A DNA stretch of 14,838 nucleotides from Archaeoglobaceae archaeon. GTDB lineage: Archaea > Halobacteriota > Archaeoglobi > Archaeoglobales > Archaeoglobaceae. Position 1 is the first letter of the stretch, and each line of letters begins with the position of its first letter. The translations under genes were made by a program, and so were the position numbers. The stretch covers positions 1-14,838 of the forward strand of contig JALWBF010000023.1 of the NCBI GenBank assembly GCA_027016055.1. Direction: 5' to 3'. The notes under the pieces were generated by a model. That model searched no databases, was not told the DNA's origin, and saw only the letters and a list, made by a program, of their open reading frames with translations. Positions 1-6,088 of the stretch are shown one piece after another.

Positions 1-1
1 C

Positions 2-1312
2 GTTCTTTACAAGTTGGCTTCCCGAATCCTCAATCAGGATTGGAGGATGTATTATCTAATCCAGAAGAACGCCGAAAAGCTTAGAGATGCGTTTGTTGAA
101 AGCGTTGCAAGCTTAAATGAGAAGTTGAAGGACGAGAAGGAATTCCATAGAATTTTCAGATCTCTGAAAACGAAGTATAAGGATTACGAGGACAGCACGC
201 TCATATTGGATGCATACAAGGCTACGATAAACGTTGAGGATCTCGATCTGCTTAGGGGATACATAAGGGCTGTTGATTCCCTAATTTTAAGGCTCATCGA
301 GAGAAGGGTTAACGCGGGAAGAAAGATAGCTATTCACAAGAAGGTTAGAAACGAGCCGATAGAGCTAAGCGACCTTGAGGAATTCAAGATAAGAGATCTC
401 TTAGTTCAGACTGATCTGAATCCTCTTTACATCCAGAACGCTTTTGAGGCTATAATAAATCTGACCAAAGAAGAGGAGTATAAGGTTCTCGGAATCTGCA
501 AGAAACTTGCAGTTCTCGGCCCTATGGGTAGCTTCAGCGAGGAGGTTGCTTTGAGGCTCGTTGGTTCGAGGCTCCCCCTCGTTTACTGCTCCACAACGGA
601 TGAGATCATAAAGATGGTCGATGAGGAAAAGGTGGACTACGGATTGGTTCCGATAGAGAACTCGGTAAACGGAACTGTTTTGCCGGTTTTGGATGCTTTG
701 TTAAGTCACGACGTTGAGGTCTTCGGCGAGACTAAGCTTGAGGTCATACATTGCTTGGTCGCTAAGAGGAGAATACCGCTGAGGGAAATCAGAACGATCT
801 ATTCTCACCCGCAGGCTATAGCTCAGTGCATGGGGTTCATAAACAACTACCTCCCGCATGCCGAAGTTAGATACACGTCGAGCACATCCGATGCCATAGA
901 GCTTTTGGACGATTATTCTGCTGCAATAGTTTCCGAAAATGCTGCGAGACTTCACAAGCTGTTCATCCTTAGGAAGGGGATTCAGGACATCGGAAGGAAC
1001 GTGACGAGGTTTTACCTTATAAGAAAGCGTGGAAGGGGTGAGCGGAAGGGCTCGATAACATCCCTCTTCTTCGGAGTCGAAGATAGGCCCGGTGCGCTTA
1101 AGGATGTGCTCGAGATCTTCTACAGAAAGGGAATCAATCTGCGAAAGCTCGAATCCCGTCCGGCTAGGACTGGCTTGGGGGATTACATATTCTTCGTTGA
1201 GGTTGAGAAGGATCTGAGCGAGGATGAGCTGGTCGAGCTTAGGGAGGTCACAACTTTCTACAAGATCGTCGGAGTTTTCGACGAGATTGAGAAGCTTGAC
1301 GTATGGTCATGA
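2..1312 (+). CDS. pheA: Trifunctional-type TyrA (C-terminal remnant)/chorismate mutase/prephenate dehydratase, 5'-partial
   Basis: The reading frame is open from base 2, so the gene begins outside the window; the TTG at 14 is an internal Leu codon rather than a convincing start. Residues are numbered from that TTG. Residues 1-75 are helical and resemble the C-terminal helical domain of prephenate dehydrogenase (note RILNQDWRMYYLIQKNAEKL). Residues 77-150 are an AroQ chorismate mutase domain with R81, R98 and K109/K110 at the expected active-site places. Residues 165-335 are prephenate dehydratase: GPMGSFSEE (169-177), GLVPIENSVNGTV (210-222), SHPQA (264-268) and the catalytic TRF (331-333). 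Residues 348-425 are an ACT domain with RPGAL (358-362) and ESRP (380-383), the Phe-binding motif, suggesting feedback inhibition by phenylalanine. The product turns chorismate into phenylpyruvate and, if the missing N-terminus is TyrA, also into 4-hydroxyphenylpyruvate. The TyrA part is inferred from a short segment; mutase and dehydratase are firm. Confidence 0.93.
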   Translation, partial: VLYKLASRILNQDWRMYYLIQKNAEKLRDAFVESVASLNEKLKDEKEFHRIFRSLKTKYKDYEDSTLILDAYKATINVEDLDLLRGYIRAVDSLILRLIERRVNAGRKIAIHKKVRNEPIELSDLEEFKIRDLLVQTDLNPLYIQNAFEAIINLTKEEEYKVLGICKKLAVLGPMGSFSEEVALRLVGSRLPLVYCSTTDEIIKMVDEEKVDYGLVPIENSVNGTVLPVLDALLSHDVEVFGETKLEVIHCLVAKRRIPLREIRTIYSHPQAIAQCMGFINNYLPHAEVRYTSSTSDAIELLDDYSAAIVSENAARLHKLFILRKGIQDIGRNVTRFYLIRKRGRGERKGSITSLFFGVEDRPGALKDVLEIFYRKGINLRKLESRPARTGLGDYIFFVEVEKDLSEDELVELREVTTFYKIVGVFDEIEKLDVWS

Positions 1313-1332
1313 TAAATAGAGATGAAGAAAAA

Positions 1333-1342
1333 GCTTAAATTT
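1333..1342 (+). promoter_or_regulatory. TATA-box-like element of the acidic zinc-ribbon gene
   Basis: A purine-rich stretch (gaaaaa, possible BRE) runs into gcttaaattt, centred about 28 bp before the ATG at 1365. With an archaeal TATA-to-start distance of about 25 bp, transcription would begin at or just before the ATG. Confidence 0.5.
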
Positions 1343-1364
1343 GGGAAGTCGAGGTCTGAAAGAT

Positions 1365-1619
1365 ATGGTGGTGAAGCTCATAAGGTGCCCATACTGCGGT
1401 GAAGAAATAGAGCTCAGCGATTTATATGAAGGGATGGAAGTTCAGTGTAAACTTTGCGGTGCGGTTATGATATATCAAAACGGTAAATTCCTGCATCTCG
1501 ATACTAACGAAGAATACGAACTTGAGGAGCTTGAGGAAGAGATAGAAGAAGAGGAGGAAGAATTCGAAGAATTTGAAGAGGAGGAAGAAGACTTTTACTT
1601 TGAAGAAGACGAATACTAA
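1365..1619 (+). CDS. Small zinc-ribbon protein with extreme acidic C-terminal tail
   Basis: This is an 84-residue protein. C8-x2-C11 and C28-x2-C31 (CPYCGEEIEL and CKLCGAV) form a probable four-Cys zinc ribbon. From residue 49 to the end the chain is almost only Glu/Asp with Phe and Tyr, and it ends in DEY. The framework CPxCGxxIEL followed by CxxCG resembles LysW and other small zinc-ribbon proteins. The C-terminal EDWGE-type tail that makes LysW an amino-group carrier is absent, so a carrier role is not supported. The acidic tail suggests binding to a basic partner, but no specific function can be named. The frame is open from a TTG at 1341, but ATG 1365 is preferred because it lies about 28 bp after a TATA-like box and 9 nt after gaggt (1351-1355). 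It stands 52 bp after the aromatic biosynthesis gene and may be separately transcribed. Confidence 0.8.
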   Translation: MVVKLIRCPYCGEEIELSDLYEGMEVQCKLCGAVMIYQNGKFLHLDTNEEYELEELEEEIEEEEEEFEEFEEEEEDFYFEEDEY

Positions 1620-1635
1620 CTAAATACATAGTCAA

Positions 1636-1665
1636 AATTATTTTTGTTAACTATTTTTAATAAAG
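1636..1665 (+). terminator. T-rich archaeal terminator after the zinc-ribbon gene
   Basis: Two runs of five T (in attattttt and ctattttt) lie 20-45 nt after the stop codon, without a stable hairpin. This fits the T-tract termination seen in archaea and separates this gene from the converging gene at 1769. Confidence 0.5.
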
Positions 1666-1768
1666 TTGAGCACGTGATTTGACCTCCTTACATGATTGAC
1701 CCACTCGACATTGGCTAAATTGCGATCACTTATAATTGAGGGAGAAAATTATTTGTATGGGCCACCGT

Positions 1769-2500
1769 TCATCTCTTCCAAACGGCGGTAACATAAAATC
1801 TTCCCTTTATTGGAGCGAAATATACCTCAAAGCTGGAAGTGTCAAACACATCGAGCAGATCCTCCAGACGGCATTTGTGAACAAAAACATCGATTCTATA
1901 CTTGGGCCAGTGCTTGAGTAGGGTTCTTACGTCCAGTTCATCTTTATCGGGAACCAAACTGTAGAATACAATTGGGTAATCTACGCCTATTCTCGCATTC
2001 CATCTAATCGCCTTTAATCTCTGCACGATCTTACCAAGATCCCGTGCCGATAGAACAAGTCTTTCCTCTGCAGATGTTAGCAACTCTTCAATTATGCTTG
2101 GATCGTCGATGTTTTTTTCTTCAATAAACTCTTCTAAGTTTTCCCTTATCTCGGGAAGCGCCAGTTTTACAAAATTCGATGCAAACGTTCTGATGTAGTC
2201 CGGGTCATCGATGAACGTTCTTTTTTGGCTGGGGCTGTCTACAAGCTCAAACGTAAAAGAACCCCTGTTCGCGTGAACGACTACGGAAACACCGTGTATG
2301 TCGCAGACCTCCTTAACATACGCGAATGTTTTATAGGGTAACGATGTTCTATACGGAATATATATACTTATCATATTGTCGTATATCCATACATCAAATT
2401 CGTGTTGTATATTTATCGTCTTTTCAAATACGTTTTTAATATCTTTAAGCGCTGCTATTTCCGGCTTATAATCTTCCGGAATATAGCGATACTTTCTCAC
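1769..2500 (-). CDS. Unrecognised soluble protein, 243 residues
   Basis: I do not recognise this family. The 243-residue chain has no signal peptide, no membrane segment and no cysteine-pair motif. The N-terminal third alternates short beta-type stretches with charged turns. Residues about 85-165 are helix-rich and strongly charged, with Glu-rich segments such as REMLEEF-like acidic helices. The C-terminal third returns to mixed alpha/beta character and ends in VTAVWKR. The start is GTG at 2500; an in-frame TGA lies two codons upstream, so no longer form exists. It is the third gene of a leftward cassette, 36 nt after the PH-domain protein at 2537. The gap has an AT-rich TATA-like stretch centred about 28 bp upstream and no Shine-Dalgarno sequence, so it could be read from its own leaderless promoter. 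The cassette is relatively AT-rich compared with nearby housekeeping genes. Confidence 0.75.
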   Translation of the reverse strand: MRKYRYIPEDYKPEIAALKDIKNVFEKTINIQHEFDVWIYDNMISIYIPYRTSLPYKTFAYVKEVCDIHGVSVVVHANRGSFTFELVDSPSQKRTFIDDPDYIRTFASNFVKLALPEIRENLEEFIEEKNIDDPSIIEELLTSAEERLVLSARDLGKIVQRLKAIRWNARIGVDYPIVFYSLVPDKDELDVRTLLKHWPKYRIDVFVHKCRLEDLLDVFDTSSFEVYFAPIKGRFYVTAVWKR

Positions 2501-2523
2501 GCTTCAAATACAACATCGCTCTT

Positions 2524-2533
2524 AATATATTTA
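2524..2533 (-). promoter_or_regulatory. TATA-like element upstream of the 243-residue protein
   Basis: On the minus strand, aaatatatta is centred about 28 bp before the GTG at 2500. No ribosome binding site precedes the GTG. The site lies in the 36-nt gap after the upstream gene, so it may be an internal promoter or only the AT-rich end of that gene. Confidence 0.35.
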
Positions 2534-2536
2534 TTT

Positions 2537-3019
2537 TTATTTCGTTGAGAGCAATCTTCTTAAGTTCAATATAAAATCTCCTGGATTTTCGGGGGCGATC
2601 AGATAATTTTTGTCGGCTTTAATCAATACTAGATCTCTTCTCCTCCTCGCGTAAATCCAGACTTCACCCACGTCCGGCACGTGAAACAGACCGAACCATC
2701 CGCATAGACCGCCGGAACCAAAGATCCTGATCGATTTCCAATTCAATTTCTCGAAAAATGAAACCTCCCTGATTTTGCCGTAAGGTATGACGACCTGTCC
2801 AAGAACCCTCTTTATTACGACGGCGTTCTTTTCAAGTATAACCTCTTTCGGTGCATAGGCGTATGTAACCGCAGATACTATGAGAATCGGAATACCCGTT
2901 ATGATTCCCACCAAAGGCATATCAAGAGCGTAAAACGAGAAAAACAGTATGAATGGTATTAGAAACATTGCTAAAGTAAAGATCCTTACACTTCTCTCAG
3001 CCGGCAATTTGTATCTCAT
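2537..3019 (-). CDS. Membrane protein with two TM helices and C-terminal bacterial-type PH domain
   Basis: The 160-residue protein has a short basic N-terminus, hydrophobic helices at about 12-30 and 35-55, then a beta-rich domain from about 58 to 158. The pattern RIFGSGGLCGWFGLF (98-112), followed by a Tyr/Arg strand and then LIAPENPGDFI (140-150), matches the small bacterial PH-like domain (bPH_5-type) often found after paired membrane helices. The domain probably faces the cytoplasm; its ligand is unknown. The ATG overlaps the stop of the preceding gene by 4 nt (ATGA), and ggtga lies about 7 nt upstream, so the two are translationally coupled. The upstream gene at 3016-3546 is a diverged relative with the same layout. 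I have no evidence for a specific pathway. Confidence 0.8.
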   Translation of the reverse strand: MRYKLPAERSVRIFTLAMFLIPFILFFSFYALDMPLVGIITGIPILIVSAVTYAYAPKEVILEKNAVVIKRVLGQVVIPYGKIREVSFFEKLNWKSIRIFGSGGLCGWFGLFHVPDVGEVWIYARRRRDLVLIKADKNYLIAPENPGDFILNLRRLLSTK

Positions 3020-3546
3020 TTCTCCTCACCCTTTATTTCCCTATAAAGCCTATCAACTCCCGGATGAATTATCACGTAGTATTTACCGCTTGCATTTATC
3101 ACTACGAATTCTTCGCTGTTTTCGTATCTGAAAACTACCGCTTTGATCCCATTTTCAAGCTTAAAGTATCCCATCCCGATTTCATGCATACCGATACCGA
3201 ATACCCTTATCTTCGGTCTCCATTCCTCGGATTTTGTTAGGAATACTTTCGAATCGTTCAAGTCTATGATTTCATCAACGGGCCAGGCTTTTATGTGAAG
3301 TTTATGGTCGCGCAATTCGTATCCATACCATTGCCAGCCAAGCAATGTGTTGACAAGGATCGGAAGGATATAAAGCATGGGCAACGCAATTAGAATTACC
3401 AAAATAATAATTCGAACTTTTTTAGATTTTATTTTGAATAAAAAGTATCCAAAGATTAAATAGATAATGGTCATTATCCCGAGCAGTATAGGGTCGGTAA
3501 GCGTATGTATTACAAGATCTAAGGGGGTTATTTTATACTCCAACAT
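3016..3546 (-). CDS. Membrane protein with two TM helices and C-terminal PH-like domain, paralogue of the next gene
   Basis: The 176-residue protein has hydrophobic helices at about 18-38 and 44-68, joined by a basic loop (KIKSKK), then a soluble beta-rich domain. Residues 109-172 contain WRPKIRVFGIGMHEIGMGYF and later YYVIIHPGVDRLY. This lines up with WKSIRIFGSGGLCGWFGLF and NYLIAPENPGDFI of the downstream protein, which indicates an old tandem duplication. It lacks the Gly-Gly pair of the second copy, so the PH-like assignment is weaker here and rests partly on the paralogy. The ATG at 3546 is 24 bp downstream of a TATA-like cgtttaaagc, suggesting a leaderless or nearly leaderless mRNA; a gggagtg is also present just upstream. 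It is the first gene of the leftward cassette and is divergent from the radical SAM gene across 63 bp. Confidence 0.75.
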   Translation of the reverse strand: MLEYKITPLDLVIHTLTDPILLGIMTIIYLIFGYFLFKIKSKKVRIIILVILIALPMLYILPILVNTLLGWQWYGYELRDHKLHIKAWPVDEIIDLNDSKVFLTKSEEWRPKIRVFGIGMHEIGMGYFKLENGIKAVVFRYENSEEFVVINASGKYYVIIHPGVDRLYREIKGEEK

Positions 3547-3564
3547 TCTTTCACTCCCTTAGTG

Positions 3565-3588
3565 CTTTAAACGGTTACAGATATAAGC
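3565..3588. promoter_or_regulatory. Divergent promoter pair between PH-like cassette and radical SAM gene
   Basis: The 63-bp gap between the two genes holds cgtttaaagc on the minus strand (3565-3574, about 24 bp before the ATG at 3546) and atataagc on the plus strand (3580-3588, about 26 bp before the ATG at 3610). The two boxes are only about 14 bp apart centre to centre, so binding at one could interfere with the other. Confidence 0.5.
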
Positions 3589-3609
3589 GTTCGATGTAAA
3601 TCTGAGGAG

Positions 3610-5247
3610 ATGAAGGTAGCGATACTCGACGGATACGTCGATGAGCCATCGTGCTTGGGAGTTCCACCATACGTTGCCCCCTATCCACGCTACATCTACG
3701 GAATGCTAAGGGATTTGGGAGTTCAAGCTAAATACGTGACGATCGACGAATTCAGGAAAAACCCGAGCATTCGGCGAGAGCTTGAAGAATTCACTTTGGT
3801 GATAGTCATAGCCGGCATCGCGGTTCCGGGAAAATATTTGGGCGGAAACCCCCTCTCGCTTAAAGAGCTTAGGATGATCCTGAAAAATCCGAATAAAGTT
3901 TTGGTTGGACCCATTACGCTCGAATTGGGAGAAAGAGAAAAGAAACTGCTGAATTACGAGGTAATCGAATTTCCGTTTGAAAGGAAACTTTTCGAATTCC
4001 TTTGCAGATTTTTAAAGAGGGAAGACAGGTTGAAGCGTCTCGAAGTAGGAGGAAGGAACTTCGTAAACAGGTTCGCAATCTTAGGAGCCGAAGTCGTAAA
4101 ACAGCATCCGGAATTTCCTCATATAATCTGCGAGATCGAAACATACAGGGGTTGCTACTGGAGGAAATGCTCATTCTGCATAGAAAGAATCCACGGGATT
4201 CCGTCGATGAGGGATCCAAATGCAGTGCTTGATGAGATTCAGGCTCTGTATAATCAGGGCGTCAGATACTTCAGATTGGGGAATCAGACGGATTTCTTCA
4301 CATACATGGCTAACTTTAATTATGAGTTTCCGAAACCGAATCCGGAGTTCATGAAGAACTTCCATAGGGAAATCTGGAGGAGATGTCCCAAGATTAGGAC
4401 TTTACATCTCGATAACGTCAATCCGAAGACGATTGCGGAGCATCCGGAGGAATCTGCCGAGATAATAAAAACTATCGTTCTCTATCAAACTCCGGGGAAC
4501 ATCGGAGCCATGGGATTGGAGAGTGCGGATGAGAGGGTTGTGGAGAAAAATACCCTTTGCGCAACGCCGGATGAAGTCATGTTCGCGATAGAGCTGATTA
4601 ACCGTTACGGAAGATTTGCCGGATACAACGGACTTCCATACTTTCTGCCGGGGATAAACTTCGTTATCGGGCTTATTGGGGAAACAAAGGAAACGTTTGA
4701 GAAGAACTACGAATTCCTAATGAAATTATTAGAAAAGGGTTTGCTCGTAAGAAGGATAAACATAAGGCAGGTTAAGGTGTTTAAGGGAACGCCTATGGAA
4801 AGAATAGGCTATAAAAACGTTGAGAGGCATAAGAAATACTTTAAAATATTCAAGGAAAAGGTTAGGCGTGATATCGACAACGAAATGCTGAGGAGGATAG
4901 TTCCGATAGGTAGAAAGCTTACAGATTTGAGGTGCGAAGTTAGGAAGGGAAAGATTACGTTCGCGAGGCAAATTGCAACCTATCCCCTTCTCGTCGGTAT
5001 AATAGGAGAATTCGAAAGGAACACGTTTTTGGATGCGAGGGTTGTGGATTACGGCAGAAGATCGATAACCGCAGTTCCGATATTAAATCCGAACACCGCA
5101 AAACTATACCAGCTTGAAGCGATCCCCGGAATAGGCAAGGCTACCGCTGGTAAGATAGTTGCGAATCGCCCATACAGGAGCTTGGATGATCTAAGGAATG
5201 TCTTGGGAGACGCCTTTGATAGTGTGAAGGATTTCTTTGCCATTTAA
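3610..5247 (+). CDS. Radical SAM protein with C-terminal helix-hairpin-helix (COG1031-type)
   Basis: The 545-residue protein matches the archaeal group described as radical SAM enzymes with a C-terminal helix-hairpin-helix. Residues 1-130 form an alpha/beta domain (MKVAILDGYVDEP, later VIVIAGIAVPG), possibly a degenerate B12-binding-like fold. The cluster motif is RGCYWRKCSFC (180-190), giving C182, C187 and C190 with C-x4-C-x2-C spacing rather than the usual C-x3-C-x2-C. A glycine-rich strand VRYFRLGNQTDFF (218-230) and GAMGLESADERV (299-310) follow as in the radical SAM barrel. Residues 500-540 hold a helix-hairpin-helix (AIPGIGKATAGKI), which normally contacts nucleic acid. The substrate is unknown; an RNA or DNA base is plausible because of the hairpin domain. 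The ATG at 3610 follows gaggag directly, too close for ribosome binding, whereas a TATA-like box lies 26 bp upstream. The gene ends overlapping the stop of the converging gene by 4 nt. Confidence 0.85.
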   Translation: MKVAILDGYVDEPSCLGVPPYVAPYPRYIYGMLRDLGVQAKYVTIDEFRKNPSIRRELEEFTLVIVIAGIAVPGKYLGGNPLSLKELRMILKNPNKVLVGPITLELGEREKKLLNYEVIEFPFERKLFEFLCRFLKREDRLKRLEVGGRNFVNRFAILGAEVVKQHPEFPHIICEIETYRGCYWRKCSFCIERIHGIPSMRDPNAVLDEIQALYNQGVRYFRLGNQTDFFTYMANFNYEFPKPNPEFMKNFHREIWRRCPKIRTLHLDNVNPKTIAEHPEESAEIIKTIVLYQTPGNIGAMGLESADERVVEKNTLCATPDEVMFAIELINRYGRFAGYNGLPYFLPGINFVIGLIGETKETFEKNYEFLMKLLEKGLLVRRINIRQVKVFKGTPMERIGYKNVERHKKYFKIFKEKVRRDIDNEMLRRIVPIGRKLTDLRCEVRKGKITFARQIATYPLLVGIIGEFERNTFLDARVVDYGRRSITAVPILNPNTAKLYQLEAIPGIGKATAGKIVANRPYRSLDDLRNVLGDAFDSVKDFFAI

Positions 5248-6086
5248 GATTCTAAGATTTCTTCCGTTTCCTCCTCAACTACTTCAAGTTTCGGTAACTC
5301 CACGCTCGGCTTTATCCATACTCCGCTCTTCCCGATTATCGATCCCTCCACAACGCACCTCTCTTCTATAAAGACCTTTTCGGCTTTTATATGCCCCAAA
5401 ACTACGCTACCGTTCACCAAGTAAACCTCTCTCCCCTCTATAGCACCGTGAACTCTGCTCGAATCTATGATCAAAATATCCCCCCTAAGGCTTCCGTATA
5501 GCTCCCCCCGCTCAACCTTAGCGTTCCTTGCCTTTATGTTCCCCAAAACTCTGCTTTCCGTTATTTCGATGTCCTTATCAGTCCTTATAACGTCGATGTT
5601 CATAACCGAATTTTCGGGAACTTCGAGTGGAGATAAGAAATCTTCAGCTTCGAATATCTTCTCAGCCTCCTCAAGCTTGCCCAATCTGAGCAGTTCGAGC
5701 AGGTAAAGAAATATGAACATTATTATAGGCATCGGATCCTGAATAGTTATCAATCCCTTTGCTTCGAACCCGTTCTTTATTCTAACGTTCCTACCTATCT
5801 CCAGATCGCCGTAAACCGTGAGCCTTCCATCTATCGAAGCGAACTCACCGATGTAAGCGTCGCCCTTGCTTATGACATTCCCCTTGACGTTGCACCAAGC
5901 CCCAAGCCTTACCTCTTCTCTTCCGAAAACATCCCCTTCTATCGTAGTTCTCTCCCCTACGATGACCTTCCTTGCCATTATCCCGTAACCGAGCTCGCTG
6001 TTAGCTCCTATCAAAGCATCTCCTTCGACTACAAGATTCTTCTCCTCAAATCTTGTGTTCGGAGGTATCACCAATTTCTCAAGCAT
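5244..6086 (-). CDS. Bactofilin-like polymer-forming beta-solenoid protein
   Basis: The 280-residue protein consists of short repeated strands of the type (V/I)xGD(V/A)xIG and (L/V)xGxI(K/E)A, typical of bactofilin and related right-handed beta-solenoids. Examples are VVEGDALIGANSELG (19-33), VYGDLEIGRNV (91-101) and VVLGHIKAEKVFIEERCVVEGSI (seen across 228-250). Two solenoid blocks, about 15-117 and 162-262, are separated by a non-solenoid insert with a very hydrophobic helix, IIMFIFLYLLELL (121-133), and an acidic linker. The tail is Glu-rich (EEETEEILES). It begins 2 nt after the apgM stop, so it is co-transcribed, with no strong ribosome binding site in the gap. A structural or scaffold role at the membrane is a reasonable inference. 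An acyltransferase-type left-handed helix is less likely, as no catalytic His is evident. Confidence 0.75.
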   Translation of the reverse strand: MLEKLVIPPNTRFEEKNLVVEGDALIGANSELGYGIMARKVIVGERTTIEGDVFGREEVRLGAWCNVKGNVISKGDAYIGEFASIDGRLTVYGDLEIGRNVRIKNGFEAKGLITIQDPMPIIMFIFLYLLELLRLGKLEEAEKIFEAEDFLSPLEVPENSVMNIDVIRTDKDIEITESRVLGNIKARNAKVERGELYGSLRGDILIIDSSRVHGAIEGREVYLVNGSVVLGHIKAEKVFIEERCVVEGSIIGKSGVWIKPSVELPKLEVVEEETEEILES

Positions 6087-6088
6087 GG

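Noticed and set aside
14..1312. TTG at 14 as the true start of the aromatic biosynthesis gene
   Set aside because: The frame continues upstream to the window edge, and the codons before it (VLYK) extend a helix typical of TyrA, so the gene is 5'-truncated by the window.
1365..1619. LysW amino-group carrier protein
   Set aside because: The zinc-ribbon frame is similar, but the C-terminal EDWGE-type end is missing and no lysine or arginine biosynthesis gene is nearby.
1736..1921. 61-codon plus-strand frame at the end of the 243-residue gene
   Set aside because: Most of it is antisense to the C-terminus of the minus-strand gene, and it has no ribosome binding site or recognisable family.
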